DNA from: Chytridium lagenaria
Lineage: Eukaryota > Chytridiomycota > Chytridiomycetes > Chytridiales > Chytridiaceae
Direction: 5' to 3'
Assembly: GCA_025449115.1 (NCBI GenBank)
Contig: JAHLKC010000012.1
Location: 186,001 to 250,000, forward strand
DNA: 64,000 bases
Shown: in pieces, positions 35,585 through 47,100 of the stretch
How the letters are laid out: each line of letters begins with the position of its first letter
Position numbering within the stretch: the first letter of the stretch is position 1
Notes under the pieces: model-generated
Database searches by the model: none
Seen by the model: the letters and a program-made list of their open reading frames with translations, nothing else
Told to the model about the DNA's origin: nothing
Program-made: the position numbers and the translations under genes

Positions 35585-36848
35585 CTAATGCTTTTTTCGT
35601 ATCAGCATCATCCGAGTTAGCAGCCCCTTAGCAATCAACCAGTTTTTTGTCTTGATAGCGTGCCTCAGCAGATCCACATATCGCACCCCCTTCTCCGTCC
35701 ACGGCGCATCAATCAACGCCAACACAACTCCCAGCTTTCTCTCCGATACAGCAAACCACAATGCGTGATTAAACGCATATCCCCTCGCCCTCTCTCCCAT
35801 ATGCGAAAGAATCTCCTCCACTACATCAACATGTCTGTTTTTCACAGCCTTCTGCAGCCCCGTGATATAGGGAAACTCAAAGGCAGATGGGACTCTTCAC
35901 TAACTCCAACTCGTACATCTGATGAACCATCTTGCGGTGCCCATTATCACAAGCACTTGAAAACGCGTCCTCTATCCACGCTCTTGCAGCTTGGTCCGTA
36001 AATGTCTTGCTCCCATCATAGGCAAGCAAAAGTTCAAACAGCTCAACGTCCCCATTCGACGCGGCTGTTCTGATCGATTTGAACCCATCCATGTGCACAT
36101 CAATTCCAGCCTTAGCTATGAACGATGCCCATGGCTTCAAATGCACATCGGAAGATGGGTACAGGAGGGCCTTGACCGATTTTGCAGCACCTGCCATTAC
36201 GGCAGTATGGTACATCTTCATCACCACAGACTTATGCAACCTTAATTTCTTCCTCTCCAACGACGCCAGTATCTCCGCCATCAACAGCGGCCTATCCGCT
36301 CCCGCCGCCCACCTAAAAACAAAGAACCCATCCATCGTCAAATCCATACCATGATTCGTCTGCAACACATTTAACAACCCCTCAGCGATGAGTTCAGTCA
36401 TGCGACTACGATCCCTGATCATGGATTCTCGAAATCCGGAGACGCCATAGAGAAAGTGAAGCGTTGAACGACGGAATCCTTTCAGATGGATGGCGGCACT
36501 AACATACCCAACGCCGAGATCTGCCCAACGAATACGACGAAGCATCTTCTTGCGAGATCGTGTTCCCACGGTTGGGTTAGGCATGATGTGGCTAAGGTTT
36601 TGAAGGGCAAAGGAGATGCTTTTATGAACAGAGCCTCTCAGGTGGTAGAGTTCTTTTGAAAGAAGATGAAGCTTGAAAGCTTCATGGGGATGAAGCCACA
36701 TGGCTATCAGTTGAAACACTTCTGTGGGGAGGTCAATGAGGTTGAATTGATGCTGCTGGTGATGGTCATTCGAGTTGGGCGTATTTGCGTTTACAAGAGA
36801 GCGCTCAACTCTGTATCTTGACAAGAAGCTAATTCCCTTGAGGTTCAT
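35585..36848 (-). CDS. F-box protein with degenerate ankyrin-like repeats
   Basis: Probable substrate-recognition subunit of an SCF ubiquitin ligase. An F-box-like motif lies near the N-terminus (LIDLPTEVFQLIAMWLHPHE, then LHLLSKELYHL). Downstream are helix pairs resembling worn ankyrin repeats: GFKSIRTAASNGDVELFELL, DAFSSACDNGHRKMVHQMYE and LQKAVKNRHVDVVEEILSHM. The frame changes once near 35880 between two of these repeats. The open frame extends upstream to 37013 but only from a TTG codon. The first in-frame ATG is at 36848, used here; an unseen upstream exon is possible. Proteins of this layout are common in some early-diverging fungi. Substrate unknown. Confidence 0.6.
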
Positions 36849-37658
36849 TTGCGGACCTGATGTTGGATGCCGTCTTTTCACACGATTCCTGCGCTCCTTC
36901 ACTGGAGTGCCACTGACCTGCAGGATATGGCCCACTGCAGATGTATCCTCTGCTGCCGCAGATGCAGATGTGCCCTCTCTCCATGGTGATGTTGCTGGTT
37001 TGCCGATGACCAAGAGTTCCCCATATCCTCCTCACAACAGTACGTATGAGATGAAAGTGCAAGCAAGTCCGATGGAGTCTGTTGCTGCAAACCGATCTCA
37101 AACGCCGTAGTGAAAAACTCGTTTTTGTTGTTTCGTGTCTTGTGTGCAAAGGAGACCCTCGTGACTTATAAACTTTGGTAGGTTTTATAGATTTGAAATT
37201 TCCTTTTAAAGTCCGCGCATAAGAATCCAAGCAATTGACAAATTGATGTCGAAGCAAAGCTCCCAAAGGGCTAGAATCGAAACCCTAAATTCTGACTCTG
37301 GGCGTCAAGCTTTGCTTCCATGACCCCGCAGCAGACCAGCACCGCACAAGCACCAAAACACGCAAAGACGCGTCCTCAGACTTGACTGTCAACAAAAGGT
37401 GCAAATAAAAGATGAGGCAAGATCTCGTAATTTTCACGTATGAACAGAATGGAGTTCAGGGTGGGATTCAGTACTGTGCAAAAGAAACATACAACTCTGC
37501 GAAGGAAAAAAGAGGGGGCCTTAAATATATGGAAACAGCGTATGTAAATAAGAAGGAAACAATAATAAAAAGCGCTATGAGAAAAGAAAGACGCGGACAA
37601 CATTAAAAAACCATTTAATGCCATCTCCAACCAAAATTAGAGATAAAAACATGTCGAA
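36849..37658. other. Upstream region of the F-box gene and 3' flank of ATG11
   Basis: The part up to 37013 is open in the F-box frame and may be coding (a Lys/Arg-rich stretch precedes the ATG). The rest, 37014-37658, shows no protein-like frame or RNA gene. Confidence 0.4.
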
Positions 37659-40600
37659 TCACACGGAAGCCGATGGTGCCTCCGTTTCTGCAGACGTGCC
37701 CGGAGACGGCGGTTGCTGAGTCGCTGTCGCCTTAGGAGTTACAGCAGCTGGCTTCTTATCCCCACCCACCCCTTCATGCCCTCCCAGGGTTCAACATCAC
37801 ACCAAAAGTATTTGGTCCCATCTGCAAGTCCAAACGGATTCGACCCGATATCCCCTGCACAGCGACGCGGGCGTCAATACAGACAATGTTTGCGAGAATC
37901 CAGTCACGGTTACGAATTTGCGTTGTGAATTGCTTGCTGCTTTCAGCGGAGAGGAAAAAGTGCGGAGAGTTGACGTTAAAGGCGGCCATGCTTTTGGGTT
38001 TCGCGTCGGAAGGAAGAGGGCGAGATCGTTGACATGAAACCTAATAAAATTTAAAACTCTAATTATATCGGGACTTCTCACCCGTGAAAGGTTATCTTTT
38101 TGGATAGCTTCAGGTTATTCCTATGCACTTCTAATAATTCAGTAAGAACAAATTTCGTAATGAAATCCTACCAATGAGAGCTGAATACCGTTCCCGGAGC
38201 TCTCCTACAATATCAATTGCCTTAGCAGTCCAATCGGCAATATCTAAAACCTCCCCTACACCCGCAACTTTCCCATAGGCCTCCTTCACCGCATCAACAA
38301 ATCTTCTACTTTCTGCTTCTCCAATATCCCCAGAGCCCACACCAAGGCTAGACCCGAACAATCGACTGGACGGGCTGGAATCTAAATCGGTATGCATGTA
38401 CGAGAGCCCATCAAGTTCCAGATCACCTTGAATCCTATTACCAAAGAACTGCAGAGGTGATAAAACAGAGTCCTTAGTCTCTTCAGTGCTTTCATCAGAG
38501 GATACTTGGGCCGCCTTTCCCTTTACATCCGACAACGCGTTTGATGCGACCTCTTTAAACTGATTCAAGGCGTGTCCGATTTTTTGCAAGCTCTCGTTCC
38601 TACACCCCGATCTGTTCAAGAGCGAGGCGATATACGACCTGCCAATCCTCCAGCGGCTCTAGAAGCGCTTTGGCCCTTGCCATTTCCGACTGCACCTGTG
38701 ATTCCAAAATGTCAAGGCGATTAAGCGCGTCAGCGACCTCGGCTTCGGATTTTGCCAACAATGCAGTCTTGTCCGTCACCTCATCTGAAAGAGATGTTAC
38801 AGTTTCTGCTGCTGCGGCGGCCTGATCTTTCAACATAGCGACATCGTCTTGCAGCAAAGTGATTTGGGAGAGGGCATCTTCCTTTTCCCTTCTCTCGATC
38901 TCGGCCGTCTCTTGAATTTCCTTCTTTGCCACGTCCAATGCCGTTAATTCCTTCTGGTATTTACGACATGCCTCCATTGCATCCAGGAGCTCTTCCTCCT
39001 TGGTGTTGAGCAAAGCCCTTACGTCATCCAACCCCTTCTCAGCTATCCCTGCCCGCACCTCGACACTCGTAAGTTCCTCCCGCGTCTTTTCCAAAGCCCC
39101 CTGCAAGTTCCCTATCTGCGAAGATAACTCCGCAATAATACCCGCAAGCCTCTCTACCTCCCATCAGCACTGGGCATCTCACTCGTCTCATCTATTAGAC
39201 CCGACAAATTCTCTCCAGTCGATAGCGGTATCTCCGTTCCATCCAGCCGACTCTGACCCTGATCCTCCATCCGCAACCCAATCGATCCGCTGGCACCAAC
39301 ACTGGACCCACCATCACGGTAATCGTAGTCACCTCCCTCGGACTGTTCCATCATAGGGGGCATACGGAGAATCCGGACCTCGCGTTGTAGATCAATCATC
39401 TCCAGGGTTTGGCATCGAATATCATCTTCGAGTTCTCTCAGACGTCTCCTGATTTCCTTTTCGTCACTTCTTAGGCTTCCCAAGATTGGAATGCCGAGAG
39501 CTAGCGAACCAGATGGAGTCCTAGGCGAAGGCGATTGGAGCGGAGGTGAAGGGGCTTCAGGAAGAGGAGTGGGAGGGGTGTTGGCGTTGGAGAATGAGTG
39601 TCGGTAATTGGGAACGGAAACAGGTCCAGAAGACGGAAAGTTTGTGGGAAGACTCGTGCTAATAGGAGACGTAATCCCTGTAGGATCATTATTCCCACTA
39701 TCCTGATTACTAATCGCCTTGGAACAAGAATCCAGAAGAGTGTAAACTTCTCGGACAAAACCAGCAATTCGATCCAACTCGGACAATAGCACCCCCTTCT
39801 CCTTTGTAATTGTCGAAAGCGAAGACTTCAAATCTGCGACCTCCCTCTCAAGTGCAAGGCATCGGCTCTGCAACCTTGATCTATCATCCCCTGAGGCCCG
39901 TAACTGCCTGTCAAAATCGGACTGTAAAGTAAAAAGCTGATGTTTAAGGCCCTCCAATTCAGATTCCTGGTCTCGAGCAGTGGAAAGAGCTTCCCTGAGT
40001 CTTTGGTCTCCAGCAATACTAACTTCCTTTAATCTGGTTTCAGCCTCAACAGCCTGAGAGTCTGCTGCATAGAGACGATTCTGAAGCTCCTTGTTCTCGG
40101 TTTGAAGGCTATTTATGGTGGCTTTCAACGCGTTGACTTCATCCTGGCTCGCGACCTTTGATGCCGACATATTGTAGCTCTGCTGGAGTAATTTCTCAAG
40201 ACTTCGTATCCGCCCTTCGTACGCCTTTTTTTTAAAAAAAAACGTTGAGCAGTCATGTCGCAAAAGTAAGAATAAAAGAACGCACACGAATAGTTTCTTC
40301 TGCCTTTGCTGCACTCCCCTCGGATCCATTTTCCAAGCTTCCCATGCTTATTGCTCTTCCACCAGCTTGCTTCCGAATCGAAGAGGGCGAAGTCGCTGGT
40401 AGCGGACCCGCAGCCGATCCGAAGACATTCCTATTCATCTGTGCAAGTTCTGAGCGAAGGCGAGTATTTTCCTCTTCAATCCGTGAGCACAGGCTGGATT
40501 TCAGGAGAATTTTATCAAACTCGGTTGCCATCCCTTCAACTTGTGAGGACATCTTAAGCATGGTCGCTTGAAGTTTTGATATCGAATCTGAAGGTCCGCC

Positions 40601-42691
40601 GGGAGAATTTCCTGCTGTCGTTCCAGTTCCAACTGATGAGCTATTATCCACTTCCGACATGGCGCTTCGGAGATTCGCTACCAATTTCTCAAAATCTAGC
40701 ATAATTATTCAGTAAGTCCAAAAGGGCAAGTGATTAAACCTGCAATATCATCTCTTGTGACTTCAGGAAGCGTATCCTTTGTATTAGACACAGAGATTTC
40801 ACAATACGGCGGCCGATCATCCAACCCAGTCACCAAACCAACTGGAATATATCGGATTATCTCATTTTTGAAATTCTCTCGTCTCCTCTCCTCCTGCGTC
40901 CGATACTTTGCGAGCACTTCAGCCATTTCGCGAGCCCGTGATATGAAAACCTTCACATATTCCTTCCTCCTAACAATCTCGACCAGCGTTGCACCCCAAG
41001 CTGGTGGCATCCGATGAACATGTAGAAGCTGTCCAAAAGCTTGCGAATGCGAATTTAAAGTCCCGCTCAGAGTAGTCAGCAGCGGCATCACAGTAGCGAT
41101 AGACGATTGAAGATTGGAGATGGTTTGAAGACGGGAAATGAGAACGTGGGCGAGGTTCGTACGGGATCGGCAGAGGTAGGTGATGGCATCTCGAATTTCT
41201 CCATCGTGTTTTGTTACGTCCTGAAGATATTCTTCTCGGTGAATATCGAAAAGATGATCCAGTGCTTGGAATCTTTCAGATGCTTGCAGGGGGCTGCGTT
41301 CAGCATCTCGAAGGCTTGCTTCAACCCGTGAGAAGTCTGTTGATAGTATTAGCAGCCAATAACCTGATGTATATCAAACCTCTTTCAAAAAGCTGTCGGC
41401 GAGCATCGATTTTCTGAACACGTTCCGCAACCCCGTTCACTAAAACTCCCAATTTCTCAAAACTATAAATTGTTGTTTTAGGCTTTCCGCAATGAGTTAG
41501 CATTACAACATACTCGATATTAATAAGCTGCGACACTTCGGAATCGGTTCCCATTTTAATCGATCTTACCGTATCAGCAAGACCAACTGACTTTCGCACT
41601 AGTTGCTCTAAGCTGTTTTAAAAAAAAAAGGAGTAGATAATTTAAAATACCATGAGCAGCTCTACAGCTCTCCACCCAAGTAAGCAATTTGTCTTCAGGA
41701 ACGTAATCTGACAGAAACTTGTGATCTTCAGCAATGGCTGTATGAACGGGAATACGATGAAGGGCCTGGAGATCAGCGGGAAAGCTCTTCAAAAGGCTTG
41801 AATGTTTCGTCAATTCCTTCTGAGAATGAGAGTTGAAGGACTCAAAGGCTTCGCATACAGATCTTTACACATTAGACTTCACCGGGAAACAAAAGGTCAC
41901 CTGCTATGACCTTCGAGATTGGTCAGTGCGACGCTAAGAGCTTGGACTTGAACACGTTGTTCTAAATATGATTAGAGAAAGTCCCCGAATTCCAAAATCA
42001 CCTTGAAGAACTTTCTCGCATGCTTTCAGATGGTTTCTCGCTGTCTTTGATATTGCCACCGAGTATGAGAGGTGCGAGCGAAAACTCGCAAGGAACCCCT
42101 CCTTTTGCTCAGCAATGGTCCAACCTTGGCGCTCTGTTTCCGTCGCCATAATTTGAAGGACTATAAGCGGTACATTAGGCTCCTGGTTTGAAATAGCGTA
42201 AGTACCTTCTAAAGGGACTGGTGGCTCAATTTCCACAGAGTTTCTGGTGATGCCCGAAATCGAAGCCCGGGGATCCAGCACCAGTCGATTAAAGACAAAG
42301 ATGACAAGCTTTTACTATTAGAAGGATGAACGAATAAATACAACCACCTCATTCGCTGTCATATCGGCTTCTGCAACCCCGGTCGCCTGGCCCAACCCAT
42401 CTGAAAAGGCCTTCGCAATAAAATCCTGCTTGCATTGAGCTCCTTTATCTGTCAACAGAATTTGTGCCTTGGGAGGGACTGACGTTAAAGTTTCAATCTC
42501 CCGATGAAGCTCGTCAAGTCTGTTGAGCGTGATGGATTAAATCGTTAGGCTTTGCCAACAAGCTTAGACAGGTAAAGCCGCGTGGCACAGCCATGCATGC
42601 ATCCCACGGAGGACGACGTTGCTTACCCTTCTCCAGCAGAGAATGACCTAGCAGGCAGCAGCAGACCCGTTTCTGCCGCAAACACCCTCAT
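37659..42691 (-). CDS. ATG11: Autophagy scaffold Atg11 (FIP200-type)
   Basis: Atg11 scaffolds selective autophagy by linking cargo receptors to the Atg1 kinase. The ATG at 42691 opens a ubiquitin-like N-terminus (MRVFAAETGLLLPARSFSAG, then LDELHREIETLTSVPPKAQI). A helical Atg17-like region carries ENFKNEIIRYIPVGLVTGLD, PYCEISVSNTKDTLPEVTRD. Long coiled coils follow (GRIRSLEKLLQQSYN, LEREVADLKSSLS, AEVADALNRLDILESQV). The C-terminal claw domain is spliced from KLSKKITFHG to FHVNDLALFLPTR, then FNVNSPHFFLSAESS, RDWILANIVCIDARVAV and NPFGLADGTKYFWCDVEPWE. It ends in a Pro/Thr-rich tail (stop 37659-37661). Frame breaks occur inside the claw near 37985, 37840 and 37780. Domain order and length (over 1,300 residues) fit the family well. 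Confidence 0.88.
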
Positions 42692-42806
42692 CCTTGCTCA
42701 AGGTCGCCACGTTTTCCTATGTAAGATGGACGGACCTTGTTAATTGATCTTGTTGTGTTCAGATTCAGACTTTCAAAAATTGATATTAACACATACTACT
42801 GCTGCC
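42692..42806. promoter_or_regulatory. Compact bidirectional promoter ATG11/CEG1
   Basis: Only 115 bp separate the ATG11 start (-) and the CEG1 start (+). Both 5' UTRs and core promoters must fit or overlap here. No distinct motif recognised. Confidence 0.5.
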
Positions 42807-44129
42807 ATGCTGCCATCCATCCCTGGACAGCGCATACCTGAGGACTATCAAGACTGGCTCAGACATCGTGTCGCGAAATTGTTTGGGATGAAGAGTAAAA
42901 AGTGGAGTATCTCGTTGAATATTCCAAATTCAATTGACCATCGTCGTAGATTCCTGGATGCCAGCCTGTGAGTTTCGCATCAAGGCACTTGAAAGAGCTG
43001 GAGACAGAGAATTACTTTGTGAGCGAGAAGGCTGATGGAATCCGATGTCTTCTGTTTACTTACGTGGAGAATGACGGATGGCCCAGGACGTTTTTGGTTA
43101 TTAGTCTAGGCACAATGAAAGCTATCTGACCTGTCCCTTAGATAGATAGAAAGAACGACTATTACGAGCAAAACTTTGGCCTTCCGCAAGTGGATGAGCC
43201 GCCAAATTCAGGTCGCCTTTCATGGCTTACCGACACTGTTTTAGATGGTGAACTTGTTTTGGATGTGGAGAGTAACGGGGAGGCAAGATTTTAAATGCTC
43301 TCTCATGCTAATCCATATTAGACGACACTTTGGTTCCTACTTTTCGATTGTATGATCTGCGCGGGAAAAAGTTTAATTGATAGACCATATCATAAGCGCT
43401 TAGGACATTTAACCAACTTCATAAAACTCCCCTTCGATAATCTCTTAAAAAAGGATCCCACATATGCCCAGTCCCTTCCGTTTAAAATGGATTTAAAAAA
43501 AGCTTCAACTATCTTACGGTGTCGATAAAGTATTTGCTGAGATACCTAAATTAAAGCATAAAAGTGACGGCATTATCTATACCGCCTCCAATGAACCTTA
43601 TGGTGTCGGAACATTCGAAAAGATGTGAGTGTTAATAGTAGGCCATTTCTTTCTAACCAAAGTTTTAAAGGATCAAATGGAAGCCTTCCGATGAGAACAC
43701 TGTCGACTTTAGAGTCGAAGTGAGGGGACACCCACAGACGCCTCGCTTTATGTTGCAGATATGGGAGGGGGATATAAACATACGGATTTAAACGAGCTCG
43801 TGTTGGAACCTGAACTACAGAAAGAATGGGCCACTCATCCGCCGCAAGGACGAATTGTGGAATGCCGTTATGACCCAGAGTGGCCGAACCATTGGAGATT
43901 TATGAGATTTCGAGATGATAAAACGCAAGGAAACCATGTCTCTGTGTACCATAGCATAATGGATCAATAGAAGACAATGTTGATCGAGAAACGGTGTGTA
44001 TATTTTTTTCATGTGCTGGGTCAGGCTAATATGACCCATAGATTGTAAAACATATTCCCATCATCCGCGATAAGTGGAAGCAAAGAGAGAGAGAGGAGCA
44101 GGCTGCCAGATCTAACCGTCCGCGTTGAC
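42807..44129 (+). CDS. CEG1: mRNA-capping enzyme, guanylyltransferase
   Basis: Transfers GMP to the 5' diphosphate of nascent mRNA in the nucleus. All nucleotidyltransferase motifs are readable: I SEKADGIRCLL (Lys of KADG at 43030 is the GMP-linked residue), III DTVLDGELVLD, IIIa TLWFLLFDCMICAG, IV KSDGIIYTAS, V IKWKPSDENTVDF, VI WRFMRFRDDKTQGN. The start MLPSIPGQRIPED resembles the fungal family. The last exon, after an intron ending near 44040, reads IVKHIPIIRDKWKQREREEQ and stops at 44127-44129. Frame breaks occur near 42955, 43490, at the five-G run 43767-43771, and near 43970. It converges on the RasGEF gene with 35 bp between stops. Confidence 0.9.
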
Positions 44130-44164
44130 GATACCATTGGGTTTTGACTTCCTCGATTTCTCTT

Positions 44165-47100
44165 TCACTCATCATCATCATCCTCCTCCCTCGGCTCAAT
44201 AATGAGACTTTGAGTATATAATTCGTCCTCGGATAGTAGTTGCAACTGGCCAATACGACAGAATTTCCCCCTCTGCCCCTTCTTGGGTTACGGGTTTATC
44301 GTCACCAAGTTTAAGTAGATATGACCGAAGCCCTTCCACTGTTACCCAATTGTATGGTGTAACTTGGTACCGTTGGATCTCTCGAATAACTCCATTTACT
44401 TTTCGCCTTTCTCAAAGTTGATGAAATGAGACTCGGGTAGGAAATCTGGATTTCCTAATTCAATAAATGTCAAATCCGTCAAGTAAACCCCTATTGGTTG
44501 TTATTAATACTGTTAATAATAGTGCCCAACAAACCTAGAAATGGAATTGCCGGTGGCTTAAGGTCCTTAAGCTCCTTTCGGTAGCTTGCATATTGTCCTT
44601 TAGGGCTCACAATGTCTGCCGCCTGCTCGTATTCGTCGTATATACTTGAATGCTTTTCAGCAAAATGCTGCGAAGTTTTTTAGCAACACTTTTTGCAATA
44701 AAAGCGTACCTGCCATGTTTTTTTTAATCGCGAAATTGGCGCCATCGATAAACAGCAACAATTCCAGTTATACCGTTGAAATTGTTAACTTCCCAGCATT
44801 TCTGTGAATTTAATTAGCTTTGCAAGCTTTTGAGAGTCACTCACCAATGCACATTGGGCGAAATACTTTAGTGCAGCAATTCTCGTTTTTAAGTTATCAT
44901 TTGAGACGATACAAGTCGCCACCCAGGACGATATCTGAAATATTAGATGGATGAAGAACAAATGTTTTAAAATATTTTACCAAGTTCGTGTGTTTGATCA
45001 TTTTCATTATATTACTATCAGGATCACTTCCGTCGACATGTGCCTTCGCGTTTGATTTCATGCCACCCTTAATACGGGCCGCTTCTCTTTCCTTATTCAG
45101 CTTACTCGCCCATATTTGGGCGAGGCATTCGTAAGGTTTTACTTTTTTGAAATCCTCAAACTCAATAAGGGTGAGCTGCCTCGCGAGTTCGAGTGGGTCA
45201 ATATCAAAATATTGTTGCGATCCGTTAATAAATGAACAATTAGGTCGGTTGATGTCGGTTGAAAGGATTTCGGGAGAATAGGTTTTGGTACGGTTGACTT
45301 CGAGAAAAAAGATTGCGGTTGTGATTCATCTTGAACCAGAGGAATGCTCGACTTTCTTCTTTCTTTCTTTTGAGAGCTCTGAAGTTGTTGAACTTGATGG
45401 TCTATGAGTTCCAGCATATCTTTTCCCAATAGCTCCCAATCCAAAACTATAACTCGAGCCACGAATCCCCTCAGATTTCTCAAGAGTAATTCGTTCATTC
45501 CAAAATCCTCCTCAAAATGAGTTTTTAACCAGTATCGGAGTACAGCAATTACGCTGCGGGATTTACGAAGAATAAGTGTCAACAATGATATAAGGCCTCT
45601 TGCCACTTACTTATGCTGCGTAGGTTTTTACTCTTCTATTAAACCATGCTTTTATGAAGCTTTTCGGTAAGCCCTGGAGGTGGTATAAACCTTTCATAAC
45701 GGCGGATAAAGCAATTGAGAAGTTCAAGGGACGTGGTGAACGAATGGTGAGTCAAAAGGAATGACGCCATCAAATCTTGATCTAGGAACTGTCAGAATAT
45801 TCACGTTACTGATCTATTTACCTAAGCCTAAATGAGACGTCATGTACTCAACCATCTTGGCCAATCGTCCACCTCTCAAAACCTTTGCATTCGTTTCCAG
45901 GGAAATGCCATCGTAGTTTTTCCTCAAGCCGAAGCTTTATAAGCTCAGCTGGAGTCAATTCGTCACTACCATGGCCCTCCTATATCGTCAGCAGTGCTGT
46001 AAGTATTTATTAAACTCACCGCTGTTTCATCTTGACCTTGCCAAACCTGGAACAAGGCTTTGACCTTTTCGTTTTGAAGCCGCTTTCGATTCCATTCCTC
46101 TTTTTTCTTAACATCCTCAGCCCAAACACGACGTATCTTGTTTGCCGCTTCTTTTGTTAATGAGAAAAGTTTTTTGACTGCAAGCACGCAAGGATAACAT
46201 GATTCCAGCATTTCGCGTTCGGCTAAGGGTGGAGGCCACACCCCGGACGCCAGTTTTTCCCATTTCTGTGATTCTTCTTGCCGCAAGTTTCACATCCTCC
46301 TGAGCTTCCCTAAGGAGCGGCTTGATAGGTGCAGGAAATACATTTACGTCTAAAGATAATCCCGTCACTTCTAATGCCTCAACCTCCTCCGCTGTCAACA
46401 TTAATGTTTCCAGCGTGTCAGAAAGCTCGTCAAAAAGATCGAATGATTTAATTTCTTCTAGGATTACATCCACACGAGAGTGAACCATGGAAGTGGCGGT
46501 AATGTACTGATCCTTAAGATGCTGGTCACGTATTTTCTTGAGGTCAGTGACGGACATTACGAATTTTTTTAAATGTTCTTCCAGTGATTTAAAGAATTCA
46601 GCATCCGGGTCGCCCATGGCCTCAAGGGTTTTGTTGAGATTTTTATCATAAGACTTAGATAGTTGTTCTATGGCTTTCAAATCGTTTTGGCGGCGGTAGT
46701 TCTCGTAATTGAGTATATTTGGTCTCATGCTGTCTCCATCCGTATCCTCTTCTTCCGCTGACGGTGTAGATTCAGCTCCAGTGATTGAGGGCTCTTGAAA
46801 TGGTTCAAGCTAAAACAAATCGCCTTAAAAAAAAATAGATGGAAGTATACGTCACCTGCATCTCTAAAGGTTTATCGTTCAGTGGGTAAAATCCTAGGAC
46901 GTTGGCCAAATCAACAATTTCCCTGCACTTTCTCGCGAGAGTAGCTGCTGTTCGTATCATGTCCGCAACAGCAGTCGGTGGGGGCCAGATACCGCACGCA
47001 ATTTTTGTCATCAATGTAAGCTCATCGTGGCATTCATTATTGAGATCCTTTGCTCTTAGTCTGATTATCCTCCTGACCTCACCGTTCGAAATAAGTGAGC

